From JANQOH01 sp965242575 (GTDB taxonomy: Bacteria > Pseudomonadota > Alphaproteobacteria > UBA7887): DNA of 64,000 nt. The notes beneath the pieces were generated by a model, which had not been told where the DNA came from, made no database searches, and saw nothing but the letters and a program-made list of their open reading frames with translations. Positions within the stretch are counted from its first letter, which is position 1, and every line of letters begins with the position of its first letter. Below, in pieces: positions 44,100-53,795 of the stretch. Location of the stretch: NCBI GenBank assembly GCA_965242575.1, contig OZ251461.1, forward strand, positions 2,542,001 to 2,606,000, written 5' to 3'. A program made the translations under genes and the position numbers.

Positions 44100-46364
44100 T
44101 CACGCGCCGGCCGCCGCTTCCGCCGGGGCGTCCTCCGCCGCTTCCTCCCCGGATTCGTCCGCCGCGGAATCTTCCGCAGCGACCGGGCCGGACTCCGCCT
44201 CCTCCGCGTCGGCCAGCGCCGAGGCCCGGGGCAGGGTGACGATCATCTCGGTGAAGGCGCCGGCCTCGGTCTCGACGCGGATGCCGCCGCCGTGCTTGCG
44301 CACGATGTCGTTGGAGAGGGCGAGGCCCAGGCCGGTGCCCTTGCCGGTCGGCTTGGTGGTGAAAAACGGGTTGAAGATCTTCTCGGCGACGTCGGGGGGC
44401 ATTCCGCAGCCGTTGTCGCGGATGCGGACCTCGACGCGGTCCTCGAACCCCTGCGTCTTGAGCGTCATGGTGGGGACGTAGCCGTCCTCGCCGTTCTCGA
44501 CGGCGGCGCGGCGCCTGTCGTCGGTGGCGTGGCAGGCGTTGCCCACCATGTTGAGGAAGACGCGGCCCAGGTCCTGCGGGATGGCCTCGATCTCGCCCGT
44601 CTCCGGGTCGAGTTCGCGTTTTATCTCCAGCCGGAAGGACTTATCGGTCGCCCGCGCGCTGTGGTAGGCGAGCCGCGCGTGTTCGTCGACCACCGCGTTG
44701 ACGTCGGTCGGCATGGCTTCGCCGGAGCCGCGCCCCATCATCAGCATGCTTTCGACGATGCGGTCGGCGCGCCCGCCATGCTGGCGGATGCGCTTGAGGT
44801 TCTCGGTGACGTCGGAGCCGATCTCCTCGATGAGGCCGCGCCGTTCGTCGTCGTTGGCGGCGCCGGAATCCTTCAGGACCCCGTCGATCTCCTCCAGCAG
44901 CTCCGCCACCAGCTCCTCGGAGCTTTCGGAGAAGTTCTTGACGAAATTGAGCGGGTTGCGGATCTCGTGGGCGACGCCGGCGGTGAGCTCGCCGAGCGCC
45001 GCGAGCTTCTCCTGGACGACGATCTGGTCCTGCGCCTTGTGCAGGTCGGAGAGGGTGTTCTCGAGCTGCGCGTTCTTGCTCTGGAGTTCGCCGGCGAGCT
45101 CCTCCACCAGGTTCAGGCGCCGCGCCTCGAGCGCGGCGCGGCGGAAGACCTCCAGCGCCGCCGCCATATCGGCGACCTCGTCGCGGCCGTCGATCTCCAC
45201 CCGGCCCTCGAGGTCGCCCTCGGCCATGCCGCGCATGCGCCGCGCCAGCCGCTCCAGGCGGCGCAGCAGGACCCGGCCGACGAACAGCCAGGCGATGAGG
45301 ACGGCGGCGACGATGCTCGCGGCGCTGAGGGCGAGCAGGATGTTGCCGCCGGCGCCGATGGCGCGTTCGGAGGCGCGCGCCGCGGCGCGCGCGTCCTCCT
45401 CGGCGGCGGCCACGAGCGCCTCGACCCCGGCGACCAGCGCCGCCTCGAGGTCCTGGTTCTCGGCCAGCAGCGCGCGCTCGCGGGCGGCCAGTTCGAGCTC
45501 CCGCGCCCGCTGGTCGAACAGGCCGCGCTGGAGGCCGAGGCCGAGATCGACGATCCGCAGGAGGCCGGGCCGGAGCGCGTCGCGGAGCTCGGGCACGCCG
45601 ATGTCGGCGAGGCGCCGGTCGATGGTCCGCGCGACGCTCTCGAAACGCTCGCGGAGGGGCTCGAGCAAGGTGGGGTCCGACACGTTGAGGGCGGTGGAGA
45701 GGACGCCGACGCCGACGGTGGCGATCTCGCTCAACTCGGCCAGGTGGCGGTAGCGGTCGAACTCCTCCTCCGAGAAGTGGCTCGCGCGCGGCGCGGGGGC
45801 GGCGTCGAGCGCGCGGTACCCGGTCATCGCGAAGAAGAACTGGTCGTCGATGGCGGGGACGAAAATATCCGCCAGTTCGCGGCGCGCCGCATCGAGCTCG
45901 TCGCGCAGCTCCTCCCGGACGCGGGTCAGGGAGAAGTGTTGCAGCACCAGGCCCAGGACCTCCTGGACGTTGGCGACCAGCTCCGCGCCCTGGGCGCCGA
46001 GCTCGCGCGCGCGCTCCTCCTCGCCGCCGAGCTGTTGCAGCGCCGACAGCTGCGTCTCGAACGCCTCCCGCGCGCTCACGATGTCGCCGCTGATCCGCGC
46101 CAGGTCGTCGGGGCCGGCGGCGGAGACGAGGCGCGGCGCGAAGGCCACCAGCGCGCTGGTCTGCTGGGCGACGCCGAACGCCGCCGCCAGCGCCGGCACG
46201 CTGCCCTCGTTGACGCGGCTCTGGACCTCGCCGACGCGCTCGAAGGAGAACCAGCCGACGACGCTCGCGGCGAAAGTCATGGCGACGGCGCCGGCGATGC
46301 CCAGGTACAGCTGCGTCGATATGCGAAACCGGCTGTCGAGCAGGCGCCTCCAGAAACCGGTCAC
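44100..46364 (-). CDS. Membrane sensor histidine kinase
   Basis: This 754-residue kinase has an N-terminal TM helix (QLYLGIAGAVAMTFAASVVG), a large periplasmic helical region (about 300 residues, coiled-coil-like), a second TM (LLALSAASIVAAVLIAWLFV), a HAMP domain (RRLERLARRMRGMAEGD), an H-box (GELTAGVAHEIRNPLNFV) and an ATPase domain (FLNMVGNACHA, GKGTGLGLALS). The tail is acidic and Ala/Glu-rich. GTG start overlaps the substrate-binding protein gene, so the two are coupled. No cognate regulator is adjacent other than the RsbU-type receiver protein. Confidence 0.93.
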   Translation of the reverse strand: MTGFWRRLLDSRFRISTQLYLGIAGAVAMTFAASVVGWFSFERVGEVQSRVNEGSVPALAAAFGVAQQTSALVAFAPRLVSAAGPDDLARISGDIVSAREAFETQLSALQQLGGEEERARELGAQGAELVANVQEVLGLVLQHFSLTRVREELRDELDAARRELADIFVPAIDDQFFFAMTGYRALDAAPAPRASHFSEEEFDRYRHLAELSEIATVGVGVLSTALNVSDPTLLEPLRERFESVARTIDRRLADIGVPELRDALRPGLLRIVDLGLGLQRGLFDQRARELELAARERALLAENQDLEAALVAGVEALVAAAEEDARAAARASERAIGAGGNILLALSAASIVAAVLIAWLFVGRVLLRRLERLARRMRGMAEGDLEGRVEIDGRDEVADMAAALEVFRRAALEARRLNLVEELAGELQSKNAQLENTLSDLHKAQDQIVVQEKLAALGELTAGVAHEIRNPLNFVKNFSESSEELVAELLEEIDGVLKDSGAANDDERRGLIEEIGSDVTENLKRIRQHGGRADRIVESMLMMGRGSGEAMPTDVNAVVDEHARLAYHSARATDKSFRLEIKRELDPETGEIEAIPQDLGRVFLNMVGNACHATDDRRRAAVENGEDGYVPTMTLKTQGFEDRVEVRIRDNGCGMPPDVAEKIFNPFFTTKPTGKGTGLGLALSNDIVRKHGGGIRVETEAGAFTEMIVTLPRASALADAEEAESGPVAAEDSAADESGEEAAEDAPAEAAAGA

Positions 46365-47575
46365 GGCCGGGCGGCGCTCGCGAGGGTGTCGACGGGGCGG
46401 TAGTCGCCGTCGGCGTCGACCACGGTGAGGAACACCGCGTCCGACCCCTGGTTGTCGCGCGGGCCGAAGCCGATCGCGAACCCGTCGATGTCGGCGGATT
46501 CGAGGCCGAGCAGGGCCTCGAGGAAGCAGGTCCGCCCGAGCGCCTCGCCGCAGCGCTCCAGGCCGAGGATCGCCAGCCGCCCGGCGAGGTAGCCCTCGAA
46601 CGAGACGAACCCCGGCCGCGCGTCGGGCGCGACCGCCGCCAGCGCCCGGCGGTAGGCGGGGGCGGCGGGGGGCGAATCCGCGCCCGGATACGGCGCCACC
46701 TGGGTGACGAAGACCCCCTCGCCGTGTTCGCCGAGCTCGTCCACCAGCGCCCGGCCGCCGACGAAGGAGATGGTGAGGAAGACGGGCGCGAATCGGATGC
46801 GCCGCGCCCAGGCGATCAGCTCGGCGACCGGGCGGTAGGCGCCCACCAGGACGACGGCGCCGGGGTCGCCGCGGCGCAGGTCGAGCAGCGCCGTCTTCAC
46901 CGCGGTGGTGTTGCGCGGATAGACGCCGGTCGCCACGGGCGCCAGGTCGCGCCGGCGGAGTGCGCGGCGAACGCCTTCGTACCCCGCGCGGCCGAACGAA
47001 TCGTCCTGGAACAGCACCGCGATGCGGTCGACGCCGAGGTCGCGGACGAGGCGGTCGACGATGGTCTCCGTCTCCTGGTAGTAGGAGGCGCGGAGGTTGA
47101 CGATGTTGCGCCGCGAGGGGTCGCGCAGGAAGGCGGCGCCGGTGAAGGGCGCGACGTAGGGGACTCCGGCGTCGGTCGAGATGGGGACGGCGGCGCGCGA
47201 GGTCGGCGTGCCGACCGCGCCGATGAGCGCGAAGACGCGCTCCTCCTCGATCAGCCGGCGGGTGTTGGCGATGGCGGCCTCGGGTTCGTAGGCGTCGTCG
47301 AGCGACAGCAATTCCAGGCGGCGGCCGTGGATTCCGCCGTTCGCGTTGGCCTCGCCGAACGCGGCCTCTATCCCCGCCTTCATCTCCGCGCCGAGGTCGC
47401 GGGCGGGGCCGCTGAAGGCGGCGGACTGGCCGAACAGCACGCGGTCGGCGAAGATCCCGGCGCGGTCGCCGGCGTCCTCGTCGGCCGCGTGTTCGGCTCC
47501 GCCGGCCGCCGCCGCGCCGCACAACGCCGCGCCGAACGCCAGGGCGGCGCGGCCGCGGCGCGGCCCCCGCGTCAT
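46361..47575 (-). CDS. Periplasmic ABC-type (LivJ/branched-chain family) substrate-binding protein
   Basis: This 404-residue type I periplasmic binding protein has a signal peptide and the motifs VLFGQSAAFSGPARDLGAEMKAGIEAAFGEANANGG and VFALIGAVGTPTSRAAVPI. There are no ABC permease or ATPase genes around. It is coupled on both sides to RsbW and to the histidine kinase, so it is probably a ligand-sensing partner of the kinase rather than a transport component. Confidence 0.9.
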   Translation of the reverse strand: MTRGPRRGRAALAFGAALCGAAAAGGAEHAADEDAGDRAGIFADRVLFGQSAAFSGPARDLGAEMKAGIEAAFGEANANGGIHGRRLELLSLDDAYEPEAAIANTRRLIEEERVFALIGAVGTPTSRAAVPISTDAGVPYVAPFTGAAFLRDPSRRNIVNLRASYYQETETIVDRLVRDLGVDRIAVLFQDDSFGRAGYEGVRRALRRRDLAPVATGVYPRNTTAVKTALLDLRRGDPGAVVLVGAYRPVAELIAWARRIRFAPVFLTISFVGGRALVDELGEHGEGVFVTQVAPYPGADSPPAAPAYRRALAAVAPDARPGFVSFEGYLAGRLAILGLERCGEALGRTCFLEALLGLESADIDGFAIGFGPRDNQGSDAVFLTVVDADGDYRPVDTLASAARP

Positions 47576-48003
47576 CCTGTCCTCCGCTTGACCAGCGTCA
47601 CCCGGTTGCGCCCGTCCTCGCGCCGGTACCGGGCCTCGTTCATCATGGTCTTGACCAGATGGACGCCGAGTCCGCCGATGGGCCGGGTGTCGATCCCCGA
47701 TTCGAGGTCGGGCGCGGGCGCCTCGGCGAACGGGTCGAAGGGGCGGCCGTCATCGGCGATGCGGACGACGACCTCGTCCGCGTCCGAGGCGATTTCGATC
47801 TCGGCGTGGCGCGGTTCGGCGCCGGCGCCCTCGCCGTCGCTGTAGTTGATGATGTTGATCCCCAGCTCCTCCACCGCCAGTTTGATCTGGTATTCGACCT
47901 CGGTGGACCAGTCCTCGGCGCGGGCGAATTCCTCCAGCGCCGCCGCGACGCGCGTCAGCTCGTCGAGCCGCAGGTCCATGCGCAGCGACAATTTCGCGCT
48001 CAT
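47572..48003 (-). CDS. RsbW-type serine kinase/anti-sigma ATPase
   Basis: This 143-residue GHKL ATPase of the RsbW/SpoIIAB type has the N-box AVEELGINIINYSDG, the G1 motif IADDGRPFDPF and PIGGLGVHLVKTMMNEARY. It would bind a STAS antagonist or a sigma factor. It lies right after the RsbU-like phosphatase gene, which should be its counterpart. A STAS protein gene is 5 kb upstream on the same strand. Confidence 0.9.
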   Translation of the reverse strand: MSAKLSLRMDLRLDELTRVAAALEEFARAEDWSTEVEYQIKLAVEELGINIINYSDGEGAGAEPRHAEIEIASDADEVVVRIADDGRPFDPFAEAPAPDLESGIDTRPIGGLGVHLVKTMMNEARYRREDGRNRVTLVKRRTG

Positions 48004-48005
48004 CG

Positions 48006-49178
48006 CTACGACCCGCCGCGCTGGAGCACCAGACAGGTGATGTCGTCGAACTGCGGCGCGTCGCCGGCGAAATCGCGCACCGCGCGGAAGACCGCCTCGG
48101 TGGCGCCGCGGGCGCCGCCGGCGGGCGCGGCGGCGAACACCTCGCGCAGCCGCTCGACGCCGAACTGCTCCTGCGCGATGTCCTCCGCCTCGGTGACCCC
48201 GTCGGTGTAGAGCACCGCGGTCTCCCCCGGCTTCAGCGTCACCGAGTCCTTCCCGAACGGGAATTCGGGCACCGCGCCGAGCGCCACTCCGGGCGGGCGG
48301 CGCATCGTCGTCGACGCGCCGTCGGCGTGGACGATCAGCGGCGGGTTGTGGCCGCCGTTGGCGTACACCATCTCCCCGGTCGCGGGGTCGTATACGGCGA
48401 AGAAGACGGTGACGAACATCGCCGTCTCGTTGTTCTCGCACAGGAGCCGGTTGACCTCGGCCAGGACGTCGTGCGGGTCCGGCCGCCCGATGGCGGCGCC
48501 CTTCAGCAGGGTCCGGCTGGACATCATGAACAGCGCGGCGGGCACGCCCTTGCCCGAGACGTCGGCGACGGCGACGCCGATCCGGTTCTCGCTCAGCGGG
48601 AAGACGTCGTAGAAGTCGCCGCCGACGTCCTGCGCCGCCTCCATGCTCGCGAACACCCGGTAGCCGTCGCCGGACGGGAACTCGGTCGGCAGGATCGACT
48701 GTTGCATGTTACGGGCGATCTCGAGCTCGTTCTGGAGCGCCACCAATTTGTCGCGCGACTCCAGCGCCTCGCGCCACAACTCCAGGTGTTGCAGCGTGCG
48801 CTCTATGGTCACGCGCAGGTCCTGGAAGTCGATGGGCTTGGTCACGAAGTCGAACGCGCCCTTGTTCATCGCGTGGCGTATGTTCGTCATGTCGCCGTAG
48901 GCGGAGACGATCACGCAGCGGATGTTGGGGTCGACGCTCGGGATCTGGTCGAGCAGGGCGAGCCCGTCCATCTCCGGCATGTTGATGTCGGAGAGCACCA
49001 TGTCGATGCTGCGGTCCGCGTTCAGGCGCTCGAGCGCCTCGACGCCGTTGCTGGCGAAGACGAACTCGTAGCGTCCGGCCCGGATGTCGCGGCGCATGCG
49101 CTGCCGCACCATCGGCTCGAAGTCCTCCTCGTCATCGACCGCGAGTATCTTGCGCGGCTTTCCCGCCGTGTCCGTCAT
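48006..49178 (-). CDS. Response regulator-PP2C phosphatase (RsbU-type)
   Basis: This 390-residue protein has a receiver domain (phospho-acceptor Asp in VLSDINMPEMDG, Lys in FVTKPIDFQDL), then a coiled-coil linker and a PP2C-like SpoIIE domain (GDFYDVFPLSENRIGVAVADVSGKG, YTDGVTEAEDI, DDITCLVLQ). It should dephosphorylate a STAS protein when its receiver is phosphorylated, a partner-switching control. Coupled next to RsbW. Confidence 0.93.
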   Translation of the reverse strand: MTDTAGKPRKILAVDDEEDFEPMVRQRMRRDIRAGRYEFVFASNGVEALERLNADRSIDMVLSDINMPEMDGLALLDQIPSVDPNIRCVIVSAYGDMTNIRHAMNKGAFDFVTKPIDFQDLRVTIERTLQHLELWREALESRDKLVALQNELEIARNMQQSILPTEFPSGDGYRVFASMEAAQDVGGDFYDVFPLSENRIGVAVADVSGKGVPAALFMMSSRTLLKGAAIGRPDPHDVLAEVNRLLCENNETAMFVTVFFAVYDPATGEMVYANGGHNPPLIVHADGASTTMRRPPGVALGAVPEFPFGKDSVTLKPGETAVLYTDGVTEAEDIAQEQFGVERLREVFAAAPAGGARGATEAVFRAVRDFAGDAPQFDDITCLVLQRGGS

Positions 49179-49259
49179 CGCGTTCCCCGCTTGGCTCCCT
49201 CGGCGCAGTCTAGCGTTTTCAAGGGATTTGTCAATCCCGGCGGCGGCCCATCCGCCCGG

Positions 49260-52200
49260 TCAGGCCGCCTGCGAGGCGACCGTCTCGTCGAAGCGGCGCG
49301 CCACCCGCTCCGCGGTGTCGCGCATCGATTCGACGAGCGCCCCGAGGACCGCCTTGCCGGACGACCGCGCGAGCAGGTTCTCGATCGCGCCCTCCGCCTC
49401 CTCCCCCTCGGCGCGGGCGCCCACCGCGGCGCGGATCACGCCCTCCAGGTTGCGCCACAGCGCCGCCGCCTCCGCCAATTCGCGCGCCGCGCCGGCGTCG
49501 ACCAGCCCGCGCGCGCCGGCGGCCTCGAACACCGATACGGAGTCGCCCGCGAGCACCTCCGGCGCCTCCGCCGCGTGCAGCAATTGCAGGAACTGGGCGA
49601 TGAACTCCACGTCGAGGAGCCCGCCGCGCATATACCGGACCGACCAGCGCCCGCCGCTCCCCCGTTCGCTCCGGACGCGCTCGCGCATCGCGGCGACGTC
49701 GGCGGCGAGCGCGGCGCGCTCGCGCGGGCGGACCAGCACGTCGAGGCGGGCGCGTTCGAACTCCTCCCCCAGTCCGCCCGTGGACAGGACGACCCGCGCC
49801 CGCGTCAGCGCCTGGCGCTCCCAGGTCCACGCCTCCTTCTCGTGGTAGGCGGCGAAGGCGGCCAGCGAGCAGGCGATGGGGCCGGCGGCGCCCGACGGGC
49901 GCAGGCGCATGTCGACCTCGTAGGGGCTGCCCTCGGCGGTGGGCGCGGTCAGCGCCGCGATCAGCCGCCGGCACAGCCGCCCGTAATAGGCGCCCGGCGC
50001 CAGCGGCCGGCGGCCGTCCGACTGCGCCGCGCCGGGGTCGGCGTCGTAGACGAACATCAGGTCGAGGTCGGAGCCCACCGTCATCTCGCGGCTGCCCAGT
50101 TTGCCGAACGCCACGACGGCGGCGCGGCCGCCGGGGACGCGGCCGTGGCGGGCGGCGAACTCCTCGGCCACCGCGGGGGTCAACGCGTGCAGGCAGGTCT
50201 CGGCGATGTCGGAGAGCGGGCCGGCGGCCTCCACCGGGGTGAGCAGGCCGCGCAGCAGGTGGACGCCGATCTGGAACTGCCGTTCGTTGGCCCACCGGCG
50301 CTGGACGTCGAACAGGTCCTGGAGGTCGCCGGCGCGGCGGGCGGCCTCGGCGAGGTCCGCCTTCATCTCCCGCGCGCCGAACTCGCGGGCGTAGAACAGG
50401 CGCACCAGGCCGCGCCGCGCGGCGAGCGCCACCCCGGGTTCGCGCCCCAGGTCGTCGGGCGCCTCGAGGTCGGCGAAATCGCGGCTCAGCACGCTGTCGA
50501 GCACGTCGGGATGGCGGGTCAGAAGGTCGGCGAGGCGCGGCGCCGAACCCATGACGTCCGCCACCAGGTCGAGCAGGCCCGGGTTCGCCGACAACAGCGA
50601 GAACAGGCGCGCGCCGTCCCCCGCGCGGGCGAGGAGCGCGTCGAACCGCGCCAGCGCCGCGTCGGGGGCGGTCGTCGCGGCGAACGCCGCGAGCGCGGCC
50701 GGCGCCAGCGCCGCCGCCAGCTCGCGCGCGCGCTCCTCCCGCATGGCGGAATGGCGGCCGGCGCGCCAGCCGCGCGCCGTCGCGGAGGCGCGCGCGGGGT
50801 CGGCGTAGCCCAACTCCGCCAGCGCGCGCAGGGTCGCCGGGTCGTCCGCGTCCTCCGGGAGCGCCAATTCGCCCGCCGCCCGGGCCGCGGCGGGCCGGCC
50901 GCCGGCGAACAGGCCGTCGTAATGGCGGCCCACCGTCCGCAGGCGGGCGAGCAGCGCGGTGGAGAAGTCGCCGGGCGAATCGAACCCCGCGAAGACGGCG
51001 GCGGCGGCGACTCCCGCCTCGTCGCCGGGCAGCGAGTGGGTCTGGCGGTCGTCCACCATCTGCAAGCGGTGCTCGACGCCGCGCAGGAAGTCGTAGGCGT
51101 CGCGCAGCTCGGCGACCGCGCCCCCGTCCACCTGGCCCGCGGCCGCGAGGGCGTCGATCGCCTCCAGCGTCCCGCGCGGGCGCAGCTCGGGGTCGCGCCC
51201 GCCCCATGCGAGCTGCTGCGCCTGGGCGAAGAACTCGATCTCGCGGATGCCGCCGCGGCCGAGTTTGACGTTGCGCCCGGCGACCGAATCGCCGCCGCCG
51301 CCGCCCCGCGACGAATCGATCTGGCGCTTGATCTCCCGCATTTCCTGGACCGCCACGAAGTCCAGCCGCCGCCGCCAGACGAAGTCGCGGAGGACGTCGA
51401 GGAACGCCTCGCCGGCCCGCGGGTCGCCGGCGACCGGGCGGACCTTGATCATCGCGGCGCGCTCCCAGGTGCGGCCCGCCTCGCGGTAGTAGCGCGCCGC
51501 CGCGCGCGCCGACAACGCCAGCGGCGTCGACGCCGGGTCGGGGCGAAGCCGCAAATCGGTGCGGAAGACGTAGCCGTCGGCGGTGCGCTCGTCCATGATC
51601 CGCAGCAGGCGGCGGGCGAGCCGGACGAAGACGCGCCCCGGCTCCGCCCCGGCGGCGACCGGCGCGGCGTCCTCGTCGTAGAGCACGATGATGTCGATGT
51701 CGCTCGAATAGTTGAGTTCGCGCGCGCCGAGCTTGCCCATGCCGAGGACGACCAGCCCCGAACCCGCCTCCGGGTCGCCGGGGTCGGGCAGGTCCAGCCG
51801 GCCGGACTTGCCGGCGGCGCGCAGCAGGCTGCGGCAGGCGGCGCGCAGCGACGCCTCGGCGAAATCCGACAGGCCGCCGGTGACCCGTTCGAGCGGCCAC
51901 GCGCCGGCGATGTCGGCGACGCCTATCGCCAGCGCCGCCCGGCGCTTGGCGGCGCGCAGCCGCGCCATCAGCGCGTCCTCCGCCTCGTCCGCCGGCGCCG
52001 ACGACGCCTCCTCCAGCGCGGCGGCGAAGGCCGCGTCGGGCCCCTCCTCCAGCAGCAGCCGGGAGAACGCCGGGTCGGAGACCAGGCAGCGGGAGAGGAA
52101 CGGGCTGTTGCCGAAGACCGCGTCGAGCAGCGCGCCGGCCGCGCCCCCCTCCCCGCCGGCGGGCGGGCCGGCCTCGCGCCACCGCGCCCAGTGCGCCCGG

Positions 52201-52262
52201 GCGGCGTCCTCGTCCCCCGGCCGCGGGAGGCGCGCGCCCGCCGGGAGCCAGTCCGCCGTCAT
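49260..52262 (-). CDS. glnE: GlnE, bifunctional glutamine synthetase adenylyltransferase/deadenylylase
   Basis: This 1000-residue two-domain nucleotidyltransferase controls glutamine synthetase activity in response to nitrogen status via PII. The N-terminal deadenylylase domain has YSSDIDIIVLYDED and the C-terminal adenylylase domain has VGSDLDLMFVYDAD. The length is normal for the family. It lies within the partner-switching gene block, upstream of the RsbU-like gene. Confidence 0.96.
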   Translation of the reverse strand: MTADWLPAGARLPRPGDEDAARAHWARWREAGPPAGGEGGAAGALLDAVFGNSPFLSRCLVSDPAFSRLLLEEGPDAAFAAALEEASSAPADEAEDALMARLRAAKRRAALAIGVADIAGAWPLERVTGGLSDFAEASLRAACRSLLRAAGKSGRLDLPDPGDPEAGSGLVVLGMGKLGARELNYSSDIDIIVLYDEDAAPVAAGAEPGRVFVRLARRLLRIMDERTADGYVFRTDLRLRPDPASTPLALSARAAARYYREAGRTWERAAMIKVRPVAGDPRAGEAFLDVLRDFVWRRRLDFVAVQEMREIKRQIDSSRGGGGGDSVAGRNVKLGRGGIREIEFFAQAQQLAWGGRDPELRPRGTLEAIDALAAAGQVDGGAVAELRDAYDFLRGVEHRLQMVDDRQTHSLPGDEAGVAAAAVFAGFDSPGDFSTALLARLRTVGRHYDGLFAGGRPAAARAAGELALPEDADDPATLRALAELGYADPARASATARGWRAGRHSAMREERARELAAALAPAALAAFAATTAPDAALARFDALLARAGDGARLFSLLSANPGLLDLVADVMGSAPRLADLLTRHPDVLDSVLSRDFADLEAPDDLGREPGVALAARRGLVRLFYAREFGAREMKADLAEAARRAGDLQDLFDVQRRWANERQFQIGVHLLRGLLTPVEAAGPLSDIAETCLHALTPAVAEEFAARHGRVPGGRAAVVAFGKLGSREMTVGSDLDLMFVYDADPGAAQSDGRRPLAPGAYYGRLCRRLIAALTAPTAEGSPYEVDMRLRPSGAAGPIACSLAAFAAYHEKEAWTWERQALTRARVVLSTGGLGEEFERARLDVLVRPRERAALAADVAAMRERVRSERGSGGRWSVRYMRGGLLDVEFIAQFLQLLHAAEAPEVLAGDSVSVFEAAGARGLVDAGAARELAEAAALWRNLEGVIRAAVGARAEGEEAEGAIENLLARSSGKAVLGALVESMRDTAERVARRFDETVASQAA

Positions 52263-52278
52263 GCCGGGTCCCGCGCCG

Positions 52279-52932
52279 TCAGTGCGGCGTCTGCGTCATG
52301 GCGATCATGATCGAGCGTTCGATTTCGGCGATCGCCGCGCCGATCTCGCGGCCGATCAGGTCCATCTTGCGCAGCTGCTCGACGCGGGGGCCGACCTTCT
52401 CCGTCTCGCGGCTGGAGAAGATGTCGGGCAGGACGTTGCAGGCGTCGACGAGGCAGATGAGCGCTACGTCGCGCGGGTCGGGGATGTCGTCGGACAGCAG
52501 GGCCGCGGCGATCCGCAGTTTGACCTCGCGCTCCTCGCGTCCGTCGACGATCGGGTAGCGGCGCGATTCGAACACCCACAGGAAGCGTTCGTCGCGGCGT
52601 TCGAGGATGCCGCGCGCGATCAGGCTGTCCAGCGCCATTTCGCGCAGCGCCTTCGCCTCGCGCCGGGCGACGCTCTCGACCCAGGCGCCGGCGGAACGGT
52701 TCTCCCCGGATTCGGAGACGCGGGCGAGCACCCGGTCGAGCATCGCGTTCCCGGTGGGCGCGCGGTCGATGACCGTCAGCTCGTCGGGATCGGTGTCGAT
52801 CCTGTCGGCGAAGGCGAGGTCCATCAGCGCCGCGCCGGCGATGACGTATTCCATCGTCGTCTCGCGCACCGGGAGGACCGAGCCTTCGTCGTCGAGCATC
52901 AGCAGCACGATCTCCTCGACGAAGGTCAGCAC
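52279..52932 (-). CDS. GPP34 (Golgi phosphoprotein 3-like) domain protein
   Basis: This 217-residue helical protein has the GPP34 start (TFVEEIVLLMLDDEGSVLPV) and body (EYVIAGAALMDLAFADRID, DSLIARGILERR). GPP34 domains in bacteria are of uncertain function; the eukaryotic version binds phosphatidylinositol-4-phosphate. It lies between a STAS protein gene and glnE, 4 nt from the STAS stop. Confidence 0.83.
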   Translation of the reverse strand: MLTFVEEIVLLMLDDEGSVLPVRETTMEYVIAGAALMDLAFADRIDTDPDELTVIDRAPTGNAMLDRVLARVSESGENRSAGAWVESVARREAKALREMALDSLIARGILERRDERFLWVFESRRYPIVDGREEREVKLRIAAALLSDDIPDPRDVALICLVDACNVLPDIFSSRETEKVGPRVEQLRKMDLIGREIGAAIAEIERSIMIAMTQTPH

Positions 52933-52936
52933 GGCG

Positions 52937-53284
52937 TCACCCCCCGTCTTCGGAATGCGCCGCGACCGCCTGGTCGCGGGTGTCGTAGGACTTCAGGATC
53001 TGGAGGAACCCGCTCATCTCCATGACCGCCCTGCATTCCGGCTGGAGGGCGCAGATGGCCAGCCCGCCGCCCTTCTGCTGGCAGGAGCGCGCGCCGATGA
53101 GCACCGTGCGCAGGCCGGCGCTGCTGATGTAGTTCATCTCCGCGCAATCCAGGACCAAGCGGGATTCCCCGCGCTCAATGATGTCGGCGATGCGTTTCTC
53201 CAGGTGCGGCGCGCCGACTCCGTCGACCCGGCCGACCGGCGAAACCACCATCACGGACCCTTGCTTTTCCTCGACGATTTCCAT
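52937..53284 (-). CDS. STAS-domain anti-sigma factor antagonist
   Basis: This 115-residue STAS protein (SpoIIAA/RsbV type) has MVVSPVGRVDGVGAPHLEKRI, then LVLDCAEMNYISSAGLRTVLIGARS. The conserved Ser-Ser-Ala-Gly includes the phosphorylation site that RsbW acts on and RsbU reverses. ATG 53284 opens the standard fold. It is likely the antagonist for the RsbW gene in this block. Confidence 0.93.
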   Translation of the reverse strand: MEIVEEKQGSVMVVSPVGRVDGVGAPHLEKRIADIIERGESRLVLDCAEMNYISSAGLRTVLIGARSCQQKGGGLAICALQPECRAVMEMSGFLQILKSYDTRDQAVAAHSEDGG

Positions 53285-53355
53285 CGCGATGCCCTGCGAG
53301 AAGGCGGCGCCGGCGCGCCGCGACGAACCGGAATTAGCGCAAACGCGCGGCCGCG

Positions 53356-53787
53356 TCAACGCGCTTCGCGTTCGGCGGCGGCGAGTGCGGCGGCGGCGGC
53401 CTCGAACGGCAGCGTTACGCAGCGGTGGCGGCCGGGATGCGCCGACACCGGCCGGAAATGCGCCAGCTCCGCCCACCGCCCGGCGGGCGGCGCGGCGCCC
53501 GCGAACATGGCGCGCAACGCCGCCAGGGCGGCCTCCGGCGCGGCGAAGTCGAGGCCGGGCAGCGCGGCACCCAACACCGCCGCCGCGGCGCGGCACGGGA
53601 TGCAGCCGCGCACCGCGTGGGCGACCGCGCGCACCCGCGCGCCGTCGACCGCGACCTCGACCGTCGCCCGGTCGCCGCAGAGCGGGTTGTCGACCGTCGC
53701 CGCGCCGTCCGGCGCCGGCAGCCGGCCCGCGCCGTCGGCGCGGCGCGCCAGCGCCAGCACCGCCGCGCCGTAGAGTCCGCCGCCCAC
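53356..53787 (-). CDS. sufU: SufU/IscU-like Fe-S assembly protein
   Basis: This 143-residue protein has the three SufU-type cysteines (NPLCGDR, GCIPCRAA and HRCVTLPFEA) with the conserved Asp after the first, but no LPPVK motif. It is close to the SufU zinc-dependent sulfurtransferase partner of SufS. The GTG start at 53787 follows the sufS stop by 8 nt. It adds a second sulfur-transfer system beside the isc operon at the start of the window. Confidence 0.88.
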   Translation of the reverse strand: MGGGLYGAAVLALARRADGAGRLPAPDGAATVDNPLCGDRATVEVAVDGARVRAVAHAVRGCIPCRAAAAVLGAALPGLDFAAPEAALAALRAMFAGAAPPAGRWAELAHFRPVSAHPGRHRCVTLPFEAAAAALAAAEREAR

Positions 53788-53795
53788 GCCGCCGC

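Noticed and set aside
48327..52310. A 1327-residue open frame on the + strand
   Set aside because: It is antisense to rsbU and glnE, both clearly real; no recognisable domain is seen.
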